Shown in pieces: positions 9,879 through 20,949 of a stretch of 64,000 nucleotides of DNA. A program made the translations under genes and the position numbers. The stretch's first letter is position 1, and each line of letters starts with the position of its first letter. Below the pieces are notes generated by a model. That model was not told the DNA's origin. It saw only the letters and a list, made by a program, of their open reading frames with translations, and made no database searches. The DNA comes from Blasia pusilla (taxonomy: Eukaryota; Marchantiophyta; Marchantiopsida; Blasiales). The stretch covers positions 21,390,001-21,454,000 of the forward strand of contig CM114273.1 in assembly GCA_050084515.1 (NCBI GenBank), given 5' to 3'.

Positions 9879-10371
9879 TGTCATGACCATAAGGATTATG
9901 TCGTAGAGTATAATGTGTTAGTAGAGGCCATACCTTATGTAGGGCCGTAGTGTCTAGGTAGAGTTGCGGTTTCATACATAGGGTTGGGGGTTACTCCGTT
10001 GAGGGTGACTTCTCCAATAGGGCCTGCTCTTAGGTTGGAGGATATAGTGTGGAGTGCACTCAAAGAATAGTTAGTTCTTTAAGTTGAGCCTGTTGCGTTG
10101 GGAGTTAGCCTTGGTAGTGAGTAGAGCTCTTGGCTATGGTGGTTCCCGCAAGCTTCGACCTGGATTCTCCCATCGTGGATTGGGTTTGGCTTGATTGTAT
10201 GTGATTCTATACGTGTTTTATGACAGTAGGTCTTTCACGGATTTCAATTGTGGTATACTTATGTTTGTGGATGCTCTCGTCCCATACATACATACATAAC
10301 GACGTTATGTATGTATGTGAGTATGGTATGTCAGCGATGTATGTTGTATGACGATATGGATTCGCACGACA
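9879..10371 (+). repeat. 3' LTR of Ty3-type copy L
   Basis: The LTR runs from TGTCATGACC to GCACGACA, giving a 4-bp terminal inverted repeat TGTC/GACA. It matches both LTRs of copy R along its length. Near its 3' end it contains an extra inverted segment that forms a 33-nt perfect palindrome (10,286-10,318), which is absent from the copy R LTRs. The following base starts the CACTA-derived exon. Confidence 0.85.
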
Positions 10372-10685
10372 AGCCAAACCGTCAAGGCTTCCTACTTGTA
10401 AACCTTAGATCTTGTGAACCTATCAACCATCAACCCTTTGTGTTCCCATCTCAAGTGGAACAAGTCTTCTTTGGAGACGCGAACGAAGGAAGTGGATGGA
10501 AGGTTGTTTTGAGAAAAGAAGTTAGATCCCGTCAAGTAATTTTGGATATTTACGATGGTGGAAACCTAGATGAAGGACATTCTGTTGCAATTGACCAGAT
10601 TGAAATGCCATTAGGAAGAATGCCACTAGCTAACACTCTAGGTGCTCTAGAGCTCACTGCTGAAGAGGTGATGACAGCAAATTGA
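10372..10685 (+). pseudogene. TNP2-type CACTA transposase C-terminal exon (DUF4216-like)
   Basis: The ORF, open from within the Ty3 LTR to a TGA at 10,683-10,685, reads RQGFLLVNL followed by PFVFPSQVEQVFF and WKVVLRKEVRSR. This is the pattern of DUF4216, which follows the catalytic region in plant En/Spm-like transposases. Only the downstream part is present, because copy L of the Ty3 element interrupts the upstream side. The rest of the ORF is acidic and ends normally, so this is likely the last exon of the transposase gene. The Met proposed by an ORF search lies in the LTR and is not real. Confidence 0.6.
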
Positions 10686-11039
10686 GATTGTAATAATGTC
10701 CCTATCATCCACGTGTCCACAGAAGTGCTTTCTGAAGAAGAGAGCTCCGAAGAGGATGTAGATATTTAATTTTCCTTTTGTTCAAATATTTGACATACAT
10801 GCGGTTTGCATTGAGAAGTGAGTCAAAAGTCATGGTTATGGTTTAACCTTTGTGTTAGATGTTTGTATTTGTCAATCATGCATGATAACTCTCCTGATTC
10901 AACTCCTTGACGACATTTTTCAACAAAACCTTTTAGAATTGAGGGCCATTTATATGCCCTCCAAGGTAGTACAATAGGTGGTAAGGGGGGAACTCGATGA
11001 GACCTTGAGGCTATTCTTTCTTCTGAAGGCCTATGTGAT

Positions 11040-14000
11040 GCAAGTGGAGAACTTCCTGATGGGCTAAATCATTAGGCTTGGGCCTTGAAGTGGAGACGTC
11101 ACAAGAACAAGAGTGAGATGTGTGTGTATCGTTTCGTGGTGTATGATGATCTTATTGATGAGATATGGAGGCCCTTGCCGGGTGATGAAGAGAATGTCCC
11201 TAGAGAGGATAATATCAATAAAGGGTAATGAAAGCATTGTTTCTGATGGTGAAATGAAATGTGCCAATGCACATGAACAAGAGGATAAGATAGGGCACAC
11301 AAGGGAACTTGATCAGGGCCAGGAAAAGAATTACGAGATGCAAAATAGGATTTCCACTGCATCTATAGTCAAAGAGAGTAGTAATATGTCAAGTGTGTGT
11401 AGATCATATTCTATAGGGCGTCTTATAGATTTGAGTGCAACCATGGAGAGGGCAGATCTCAGCAAAAATGTGGTGGCTTCTGATTTGAGTACAGAGGGGC
11501 AAGAAGCATCTAAGGGTTTTGAAAGAGAAGCAATGACTTATGAGAGAGAAACATCACCTCTGCACATTAGAATGGAGCCCGATGGTGAAGGTAATGACAA
11601 CTTTAGACATCCTAATACACCCACCAACTCTTCAAACTTGGAGAACTCTGATATTGGTGATGGATTTGAGAGTCCAGACCTACTGGATAAGGACCTTCAT
11701 GCTCTACTCCCAATTGAACAAGAACGGGCATGGAAGATAAGGGAAAACAAAAGAAGAGCAGCAAAAATTCTTGGTGCTATTCCCTCAGAGTAAGTAGTTC
11801 ACTACCTTGCATGAGATGTGAATTGCAATAATATTGCATGGTTTTCTATTCCTTCTTGCATGAAGTTTCCTTATTCGTAGAAAATAAGACTTGCATGATC
11901 TTACATAGATGATTGATGATGTAATCATTGTTTGGAAAGGCTGAGACCAGCAAAGGCATTCAAGAAAGCCTCATGTTGTAGAACAATAGTGGCAGAGGTA
12001 GTGGAAAAGCGACAAAGTTTGAGATTGACATCAAAGGTCTTGGAGAGCTTACCAGGTCCTTCAATGCTTGAAAGCCTTAAGGATAATAAAATGAAAGATC
12101 AAGATTATATGCCAACTGAAGATTTAGAATACCATAATGATGAGGAGGAAGATGTACCTGATCCTCCATTCGTGAATAAGGATAGTGGCCGACATTCCAT
12201 CCGATCCAAGACAAAGGGGTAACTACAATGATATGAAAATTACCATCTTCAATAAGATTTTGTGTGGGATACATGATTCTTCCCATCTCTGTGTTTATTT
12301 ATTATAGTACACTAAATTTTATTTCTCTTTCATATGCTCAGGGTATTGGAGGGAGAGAATTCCACGAATCTCATGCCAATTATAAGGCACATGATTCAGG
12401 CCAAAGTGGGAGATCATAAATGGGTTGGCAATATCCCCCATGGCCAGAGAGTGGTGGCCAATACTGGGGTGGACCAATGGATGCAAGGTGGTACACTCAT
12501 GAGCGTGAGCCGTCGATGTTGAATCATGGCCAACATAGCTCTTATGGCTTGCCCCTAATCCCTCCCCACCGACCACAATGGGGTCAACAAACTCCTACGG
12601 TTGGACACATGACCGCTCAAGGCCAATTGCCTAGAGGCATGTCTTGGTCACAGCTTGGAGTTTTAAAACGCCCCTGGGTAGGCGGTACCCAGCCATCTCT
12701 ACCATCTGGATCTCACACCGAATTGGGTCCTCATACACAAACTTTGACCCCGATGGGGAGTCAACAGTAATGGAGACCCATTCAACCTGGTTCTTCAGGC
12801 CAACCATGGGCAAAGCCAAGTGTAAACTTATTTCCACATTGTGTATTTGTGATCAAATTCTCTATTTTTAAGGAATGATAACTCTTTGACTCTTGATCTT
12901 CTCATGATGACTCGAAAAGTGGCCATTATCCTTTCCTGGTTCTGTGTGTTTTTCTAGAGTGTCAAGTCTTGATTTCTTGTCTATAGTGTTGATGAAGGAT
13001 GTAAGAGTGCTATCTCCATGTGTGGACAAGATGGAGCACCATGCCCTCCGCCCCCTTATCCAACTGCAGGAGAAGGTTCTAACTCAACATTTTCTCATGG
13101 GCCATTGGGATTTGTTAGGACGAGTGTACATTTGCAGCAAAGTGAGAGTCAGCCTTTCATGGCCCCTAGTCTCTCCAAACCCACAAATAAAAGTGGGGGT
13201 ATGTCCACATGTAGCCGCTTTTGAGGCATGGTCTAAATTTTGACCAAGAATGTTGGGTACAATTGGTTAGTGATCTGGTCTATTATTCCCTACATTTTGT
13301 AACATGTGCATGTCTAAATTGATTTTCTTGCGCCTTTCATTTGTTCAGGTGATAGGGCAAGTGCGAGGAGATGTAGGACCAAGAGAGATTTGTGGAACCG
13401 TGATGTGGCTCAACGCAAGGACCAAAACCTACTACCTAGATGTGAATTGTTGCCTATTGGGGTTCCAAAGACGAAGGTGCCCGGTTATGAGCCATGGTTG
13501 AATGACCTAAAGGTATGGACCCTACGCTATCTCGACTTATCATGTGTTGAGATGTGTAGGCAAGAGGCTGTTAGTGTGGCAACAGTTTGCAAGCACATTG
13601 AGAGTGCCTACACATATGTTGGGGCACCATCTTTATGTTTGGACTTTTTGAAAAAGAAATGTGCACAATTATTAAAAACAGAACGGTCCACGATGAAAGC
13701 ATATTGTGTGGCCAATGGGGCTCATGTTGATGTCCCTTTCCACCCAGATGCTAAGGAAGATGCATGGGGCCATTTGGTAGATTTTTGGTTTTCTAAAGAG
13801 GATATGTTGAAGGCCCAAAAGATGGCGAACGCAAGATCAAAGGTTATGACTTTAAATCACAGCGGACGGGGAGGTTGAGAGGGGTTTTTGTAAGTTATCC
13901 TTAGCTTTCATTACTTTTATATTTATGATTTTTGCACTTTGGTGTTCAGATTGTTAATGTTTGTCAATGTTAGTGATTCTAATTGAATTGTTGGGTTTTT

Positions 14001-16320
14001 CCTTGTACAGGGCATATGTGGATCAACCATACAAAGTAATGTAGGTGTTACTGACAGTGGATCAATTCTACAGCAAGAGAGTCTTGTAAGTTAGCTATAA
14101 TTATATGTGAATTATTTCTCGTGTATTGTGAGGTTTGTAAGTACATTGTAGATTTTTCACCACCTGATATATTCACTTTCATTCGTTTGTATGCAATCTT
14201 ACTAATAGGAAGGAGGTGCCACAATACGCTTGACCACGAAAGAACCTGAAGAGCAAACACCAGCAGCGAGTGATAGCCTTTACACTGGAGGCTCCCGAGT
14301 GAGTATAATGCTACCGAATTAAATCTGACTTATGATAGTGTTTGTTTTATCTTCATACAAAGACTGATATAGCCTGGAGTTGGAGCTATATATTTGCAAG
14401 GAACATACTAACTATATGGATATCATTTTATTTTTCAGATGAGTGCAGAGTCAAGCATAACCACTCAACTTCTGAAGGTAGAGAAGAAATGGACTCCAGA
14501 TATGGGTGTCATCAAGGGTGATCTTCAGCAAAAATTGGAGAGGAACCAACTCCTCTTGGAGAAGAAGATGTCAATCAACCAATCCTTGATTGAGGAGAAG
14601 TTGGAAAAAAACCAAAAAGAACGAAAGGAGGCCTTTGCCATGCTTGTTGATATGATCAACAAACTTTCAGAGAAGAAGAGACCTAAAGTGAATACATGTG
14701 GTCCTTCTAAGAGTCATATTATGAGTCAGCAAGAAGGTAAGAGTCCTCTCTCAAGTTAGTTTCTTTTGAAGCATTCGTACAGTTATTAGAAATTGATAAA
14801 TTTTCCTCTGAAATTACATGGCAGATCTTGCTCGTGTCAAGGATGGCCCTTCAAAGATTGGAGTAGATTTTTTGTGTGCTCATAAGGAGGTATCAAGGGA
14901 CTTGGATGGGCAAACTGAAGGGACTCAAGCTCGTAAGTATTGAGTTTAGAAAATCCTGATTTGGTTTATAAAAAGTATATCCTTTGTAAGTGCAGATTCT
15001 TTTAGTTTCTTATAAATATTATTGTTGTGTGATAGTCAAGAAGGGAAATGAATCAAGACCCTGCTCGCCGTTTGAAAACCCTAAAGCAACAACTCTCTCA
15101 GGTTTGGTTTTCTTCCCCTTCGTTCTTTTGTTATCCCTACCCTATCCATAGTTTCAAAGAGATCTTCAATGCATTATGGTTTAAGATTATGTACAACAAG
15201 TAAATGTGAAGTTCCAGCTTTGTGTATCGTTGTTTGCTTTGACAACATACCTAAAATAACAACCCTCTCAGGTTTCCTTTTCTTCCCCTCTCTTCTTTTG
15301 TTATCCTTACACTGACTATAGTTTCAAAGAGATCTTCAATTTATTTCAGCAAGAGATTATGTACATCAAGTAAATGTCAGTTACCAACTTGGTGCATCCT
15401 TACACTTACTATAGTTTCAAAGAGATCTTCATTTTTTTCCAGCAAGAGATTATGTACATCAAGTAAATGTCAATTTCCACCTTGGTATATCCTTACACTT
15501 ACTATCCTTACACTTGTTATCCTTACACTTATTATAGATTCAAAGAGATCTTCAATTTTTTACAGCAAGAGATTATGTACAACAAGTAAATGTCAAGCTC
15601 CTGCTTGGTATATTTCCCTCTCTGATATTATAGCTATATATCAGTAGCCTTCTATCTATGTATATTCAACATAACAAAATTGCTTTTCCTTTATTTTACT
15701 ATCCTTTTGTACTAGGCAGGTTTCATTGCTGGGGAGAAAGAGTCTTCTCCGAACAAAAAGAGACGTGTTACAAGAGTGCATTGTGTCGCCATTCAAGCTG
15801 CAAGTAGTGAACATGACAGCGATGTAAAGTCAGGAAGCAACAAGAAATACACTGGGAAGGTATGCACGTGGACTTGGAAGAAAAAATTTCTTGCTTGGCA
15901 TGATAATCAGAACTTTATTCAAGTGCTATAATATTTCAATTGAAAGAATTGTAACTAATAATGTGTTGTGTTACATGTCCAAAATCAAGTTTATGCATTT
16001 GTTTCCTCTAGAGACTCATCCGAGGATCTTGGGTTTGCAGATTCGTGTGGAAGATGAGGTTCCACTCCTAAAGCCCAAGCTCAGTAGGACAATTCTGGGC
16101 ACTGGTGTTGTAACTGGCTTGAGTGAACAACACAAATTTCATGGGACTGATATCCCAATCGGGGGTGGTAAGGGTGGATCTGAACATTGTCCATCTTGCA
16201 TTCTTGGATCATAAGTTATGGCAGCCAAATGAGGCTGATATGCCAGCCCAATACACTCTAGGTGATGCTCTCGGAGGTTCAGTACTTTGGCCTGAAGTAA
16301 AATTGAAGAAATCATAGGCT
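11040..16320 (+). pseudogene. Second CACTA gene, multi-exon, Transposase_24-like
   Basis: A series of plus-strand exons with plausible splice signals is visible: about 11,113-11,790 (donor GTAAGT), 11,940-12,220, 12,343-12,770, 13,020-13,230, 13,348-13,875, short exons near 14,010, 14,210, 14,438-14,740, 14,823, 15,036 and 15,720-15,860, and a final exon ending at a TAG at 16,317. The 13.35-13.88 kb exon ends in DAWGHLVDFWFS followed by a basic stretch, the core of the plant Ptta/En/Spm (Transposase_24) family. 14,439-14,759 codes for a charged coiled coil. PNKKRRV near 15,745 could be a nuclear signal. The last exon holds VRVDLNIV and GDALGGSVLWP, but a one-base frameshift near 16,165 separates it from the upstream frame. 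Confidence 0.5.
15100..15620 (+). repeat. Imperfect minisatellite in an intron of the CACTA gene
   Basis: Four copies of a core (TTTCAAAGAGATCTTCAAT ... GATTATGTAC, then AAGTAAATGT) occur near 15,150, 15,320, 15,411 and 15,535, spaced about 90-170 bp. The short sequence ATCCTTACACTTA is further repeated at 15,488-15,535. It lies between predicted exons and is probably intronic. Confidence 0.75.
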
Positions 16321-16655
16321 AATATTAGATGTTCATGCCTACATGTAGACAATACGTACTTACAGTAGTGCATGTTTTGTTCACTCATTCTCTATGAAAT
16401 CTCAGACTCTCCAGAGAAATCACTGTTGATTACTTGTAGTAATCTTTACGACCACTTTCTTTGTTGTTGAATTTACTTTTCTTCAATATGAGACTACAAA
16501 ATTTTATTCTCGTTCTTGCATTAGATAGTTAGTAGTTTCCAATCAGATACTTGTTTTTACACCGCATTCTCAATTGATGAATGGAGTGTCTGAACTAGAA
16601 TCTCCACCTTTCCTTTGATTTGGTTATTTTATCGATGCCTTGTGAAAATCAATGC

Positions 16656-16707
16656 ATGAATGGATAGGCTACGTTCTGCAAGGAGCCTATCCATGAATGG
16701 ATAGGCT
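16656..16707. repeat. Small inverted/direct repeat around GGATAGGCT
   Basis: ATGAATGGATAGGCT occurs at 16,656-16,670 and again at 16,693-16,707. An 11-bp inverted partner (16,684-16,694) pairs with 16,697-16,707 across two bases. Confidence 0.8.
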
Positions 16708-16739
16708 ATCATGAGACCTACTTCTGATTCCCATAACTT

Positions 16740-17647
16740 GAAGTCGTTTAAATGTCATATGAACCATATTAGTCATAAATCATTCAGTCATATAATGTAG
16801 CCAAACTCTAGTCATATCACACCATATGTAGTAATTTAAACTACTGATGTCAAACATGTACCAAGTCATACTAAAACAATATGCAATCATTTAAACTACT
16901 GATCCAAACATGTACCAAGTCATACTAAAATAATATACAATAATTTAAAAGTTAGATATGTAGGTACCTAGTCATATTCATCTATCATGCAGTCATATTA
17001 ATGAATCTTGGAGTCATTCAGACCTATCATGCAAAATATCAATTGTATAGAAGTTAGATTCTAGTCATGAGAAAATATGTATTAAAAATATAATAAAATA
17101 TCTAGTCATTTAAAAAATCACATATTTAATTTCCTAGTCATATTCACAAAGCATGAAGTCATACAAAGTAGTCAAACTTGAGTCATACACAAAAATGCGT
17201 CATTTATTGAGTCGTATATAACCATTTAAAATCATTTAGATGAAACAAAATGATCAATATGACTTAGTCATATATGAAAGCTTAGTCATAAGATTCAATG
17301 TGAAGTCATTTTTTTAAATTCTCCCAACAATATAACTACAATTGACTCATACAATGTGACATGTGTCATTATTTAAGTACTCGTACTTGACAACTTGCCA
17401 CGTCATATGCTGATATGGCCGTCACATTATATGACTAGAGCTTATCAATATTATTCACTTGAGTGACGTGTCAGTCATTTAAATGAATGACTAGATCTTT
17501 CATCCTAAAATGACTCGAGTCATGGTATGGTAGATGACTAGGCTTTCATGACTGCATAAGTAATCAATCATTTCCAGTCATTTTAAGACATATATGACTT
17601 GAGAGAGTCATATGAACCAGTCATAAAACTATTGAATTGTTCTAGTG
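16740..17647. repeat. CACTA subterminal repeat zone and terminus
   Basis: I count about 21 AGTCAT and 7 ATGACT motifs within about 900 bp, in both orientations and spaced irregularly. Such clustered short motifs are where TNPA-type proteins bind in CACTA elements. The zone stops at TCTAGTG (17,641-17,647), a CACTA terminus in inverse orientation; beyond it the motif disappears. The reverse complement of the end is CACTAGAACAATTC. Confidence 0.65.
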
Positions 17648-18239
17648 TATGTTATGGAAAATTGGATTTGAGCTTACGGAAGATCAACAATAGAGGATTG
17701 CAGAACGAGTGAATGAAGCTACCACATCTACTGATTCTACTTCCTACGACCTTGATATTTTTGCACCTGTAAGCGATAATAATTATTCTAGTGAGTTATG
17801 TCAACCACCAAGGGAGTCACCTCCACGATGTTTGTGTGTTGAAATAGTGGATGATTTTGATGACGACAAGGTTCTCATACATAGTGTTCAAAATCAAAAC
17901 CTATAAATTTTAGCATTGGTTCACAATTTTCCTCCAATAATGAAATATCACTACTTGGAAATATTTTTCGATCCACCCAAATTGGAACTCTTTAGCTAGC
18001 GAATTATCATATACATCTAAACCCACTAGAACCAACTATAGATCTAGATTTGTTGGTGAAGCCAATGATATGGATTACTAAATAGGTTTCGTCATCCATA
18101 TATTTTTTTAAAGTTCTAATCCAATGAGGAGCATGAGAATTAAGGTTTGAATGTGAGCAAGTAAAACATGGCAAAGATTACAAGGTTGCAAAACCTTCAT
18201 TTTATTGTATGTTACATTCATTTCCTTAAGAATTTTTAG
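17648..18239. other. Intergenic, possible decayed exon
   Basis: A short ORF at 17,709-17,906 (acidic, Ser/Asp-rich) lies directly beyond the CACTA terminus. No domain is recognisable, and nothing else in the interval looks coding. Confidence 0.3.
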
Positions 18240-19260
18240 GAAAGTAACATACAATAAAATAAATCATTTCATCAAATTTCAACTCAATTCATATGTTTGG
18301 TTCAAATGAAAAATTTCCACCTCTTATTTGAAGTTATTTCATAACAAGGTTGATCTCATTGCAAGAGCTTAAAATGATCTTGTGATTTTTAGGCTTGGAG
18401 TCGTAGAGCAATTTTCCTTGAAACTTTCTAGCAAGATAAAATGCACCACGATGAATCACCTTACCAATTTTCACCTCAAATGAATATATTTGGTTCAAAT
18501 GAAAAATCTCTACCTCTTATTTGAAGTTATTTCATACGTAGGTCTCATTGTGCGTGCTCAAAATGACCTTGTGATTTTGGGGCTTGGAATTACCCAGTTA
18601 TTTTCCTTGAAAATTTTTAGAAAGGTTACATAAATCCAATTCATCATCATACCAAGCTTTAACTCAAATTCATATGTTTCATTCGAAGGAACAATATCAA
18701 TCTCTTATTTGAAGATATTTTATGATAAGATCTTCTTGCATGCACTCAAAATGATCTTGTGATTTTTGGGCCTTGATTTTTCATTCTGTTTAGCGTGAAA
18801 AGATTTTAGGAAGATAACACTTACGAAAATAAAACATTCTACCAAGTCTTAGCTCATAATTGTGTGTTTTGTCCAAGTGAAAAATATCTACCTCGTTTTT
18901 CAAAATAAGGTCTCAGTGTGCAGGCTCAAAATGACCTTATGAGTTTTGGGATTTGAGCTATAGCTCCATTTTCCTTGAAATATTTATGAATTTAATATAC
19001 ACCACAATGAAGAATTTAACCAAGTTTTAGATTAATAGCATATGTCTGGTTTAAATGTTGCTCTATTTTCCTTCAAAAAATTTAGGAGGGAAGATATATT
19101 ACGATGAAGCATTTAGCAAGCTTCACCTCAAAATCATATGTATGGTTCAAATGCAAAATTCCTACCTCATTTATCATTAGAAGATCTTCTCGAGCAAGCT
19201 CAAAATAATTGTGTTCTCGAGCAAGCTCAAAATGACTTTGTGCTTTGGTTTTTAGCTCCA
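18240..19260. repeat. Degenerate tandem repeat, about 190-bp unit
   Basis: Five to six diverged copies start with a motif like CATATGTTTGGTTCAAATG (near 18,290, 18,484, 18,670, 18,858, 19,040 and 19,135). Each continues through CTACCTCTTATTTGAAG, a CTCAAAATGACCTTGTGATT segment and TTTTCCTTGAAA. Spacing is about 185-195 bp, with a shorter last interval. No coding potential is evident. It looks like an old satellite-like or expanded transposon-derived array. Confidence 0.8.
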
Positions 19261-19429
19261 TTTTCCTTGGAACAAGGTGGAGAGAGGAGAAGGGTAGGGG
19301 AGGTATGGAGGCAGGGCGTAGGGGAGATGAGGAGGGGCATAGTGGGCAAGGAGGGGATCTTAGTGACAGGGTTCATGGACGAGGTAAGTTTGCCACTGCA
19401 TGAGGTAAGATACGAGTGGAAAATGTATT

Positions 19430-19730
19430 CTTGAAATCCGTCTGATGCATTCTCCATCCTTCACCAATTGCTAATACTATAAGATATTTTATTGTCATCA
19501 TCTTGGCTGCATGACTAAATGTCTTATCATAGTTCGAGCCATGTTGTTATGCATATATCTCTTGCCTGCTAATTTGGCCTTAAATTTATTGACACTTCCA
19601 TCAAAATTTGGCTTCAACTTGAATACCCATTTGCATTTGATTTCCTTCTGATCTTATGGGATATCGACTAACTCCCAACTTTATGGCTTATCAAAGGTTG
19701 TGAGCTCTTCATCCATAGCTTCAAACCACT
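19430..19730 (-). pseudogene. Decayed Ty1/copia RT fragment
   Basis: The reverse complement reads, in broken frames, a KWVFKLKPNFDGS segment followed by KFKAKLAGK and a HQTDFK-like segment. This is the start of the copia RT domain (family pattern W-V-F-K-x-K...DG....K.KARLVAKG). Stops and frameshifts are frequent and no LTRs are recognised, so it is an old remnant unrelated in sequence to the copia element at 36.7 kb. Confidence 0.6.
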
Positions 19731-20275
19731 CAAGCTTCTAAATTTCCGCTCCAAGATTGCTTAGTTCTTGTCCTTTAAGATTCTTCACCATAGATACATG
19801 GTGAATAGTCGAGAAGCCATTATGCATGAATCTTTACACATGATACCTAGCATGACCCTCATAACCCAATGCACATCAGCATAGAATATTAGAATTCTAG
19901 TGGCATGGGCTCACTCTAGAATGGAAACACATTGGAATATCATGAGCAAGGCATGAGTTATAAAAGTAAGACGTGATTGTAAATGGGCATCTCAAATGAT
20001 AATGGTTATGAACTAAAAGAGCACGACCAAATTCAAAGTAGAACTTGAGAAGACTTGAAGTGCAATAAGGATTAGAGGGTGCAACCTAGCTTGGAAGTTG
20101 ATTGACCATTTCTTGTTTCTTTACCTATGAAGGTCATGGAGGCTAGATCCAAGATGTGTATGTGATGATTAGGTGGATTTGGAAATCTAGTGATGAGTTG
20201 ATTCCAATGTACCAAAGATCTAGAAAAAAACATAAGCAAAACTCTTAAAACAACCCGAAAGTGTATAAATATTAG

Positions 20276-20311
20276 TTTTGGTTAAAGGCCACATGTGGCC
20301 TTTAACCAAAA
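20276..20311. repeat. Perfect 36-bp palindrome
   Basis: Two 18-bp arms (TTTTGGTTAAAGGCCACA and its exact reverse complement) meet with no spacer. The centre is CACATGTG. The flanks are not palindromic. Confidence 0.95.
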
Positions 20312-20654
20312 GTTGCAGCTCAAGAGAGATACTTGGAAGAAGGAGGGGAAAAACATCTCTAGAGTTAAATATGAAGGGGAGGGTCTTGAAAATGATTGGG
20401 GAGCTCTGGCTTGTTGTCCACCTACCCGCCCAAAGCCAGCCGCGCGAGCCTGGAACCCACACTAAGCTCGCTATGCGAGCTTTGAGCCCACCCACGCCCC
20501 CAACCCGAGCCGCGATCGAGCTACGGGCCACGCAACAGGTGCGGGCTCCAAGCAGGCTCGCGTGCAGGCCGAGCATGTCTTTCGGCATATTCGGACTTGT
20601 CCATTTTTGTGCAACCTTGGTATCTAGAGAGAACTTTTGAGGACATTGGAAGAC

Positions 20655-20906
20655 ATTGTGAAGGGGCCGAGGATGACTTGTTGAGGCCTCAAGTTACTTG
20701 AGAGAGCAGATTTCCCTTTCGTTTTGGCTCCTTTGGGGTTATATAGAGAAACTTATTATTTTGGGTAAGTTGCTGCTAAGAATATAATTGAATTTCCACT
20801 TTGGGAAGTGATACTTCATCCTCTACAATAGATCAAGAGCCAAGGAGGAAACCTACGAACATAGGTTACCATGGAGAGAGCTTGGGATAGGTAAGGAGGT
20901 ACACCC
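20655..20906 (+). repeat. Dispersed direct repeat, copy 1
   Basis: About 250 bp that match 24,250-24,512 in the same orientation at roughly 75-80 percent by eye. It includes a TATATAGA box-like motif, TGAATTTCCA..TTGGGAAGTG and a CATAGGTTA..GTGGAGAGA segment. It could be an LTR or another non-autonomous element. No terminal structure was resolved. Confidence 0.7.
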
Positions 20907-20949
20907 AAAGAGTAGGAGTTTTCGTGCGCATACATATCGCTACACAATA

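Larger units (their letters stand above)
1912..10371 (+). mobile_element. Ty3/gypsy-type retrotransposon with DNMT and PHD domains, copy L (5'-truncated)
   Basis: Copy L aligns over its length with the minus-strand copy R (39,521-48,640) but begins inside the leader: no 5' LTR or primer site is present. The order is leader, gag with two zinc knuckles, protease, cytosine methyltransferase, spacer ORF, RT, RNase H, integrase, PHD finger and 3' LTR (9879-10371). From gag to the middle of RT everything is in one frame, interrupted by stops. A frameshift follows near 7080, and at least one more near 8570. It abuts a DUF4216-like exon at 10,372, so it sits in a CACTA transposon. The element is clearly defective, but its domains are still easy to read. 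Confidence 0.9.
10372..17647 (+). mobile_element. CACTA (En/Spm) transposon, right part
   Basis: Three signals agree. First, a DUF4216-like exon of the TNP2-type transposase lies at 10,372-10,685. Second, a downstream multi-exon gene contains a Transposase_24-like domain and ends in the GDALGG..WP motif typical of CACTA accessory proteins. Third, a terminal zone (16,740-17,640) is dense in AGTCAT/ATGACT motifs, as in CACTA subterminal repeats. That zone ends in TAGTG at 17,643-17,647, the inverted form of CACTA. The left half and left terminus are not recognisable in the window: the Ty3-type copy L interrupts the element and what lies left of it does not look like TNP2. Confidence 0.65.

Noticed and set aside
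11064-11362. Minus-strand ORFs in the CACTA gene region
   Set aside because: Antisense to a plus-strand exon with plausible splice sites; hydrophobic low-information sequence.
16740-17640. CRISPR-like repeat array
   Set aside because: The motifs are only 6 bp, in both orientations and irregularly spaced, in a eukaryotic context beside a transposon end.
20278-20640. Plus and minus ORFs of about 120 codons over the GC-rich block
   Set aside because: Both strands are open only because the block is GC-rich; both ORFs run through the 36-bp palindrome. No domain.
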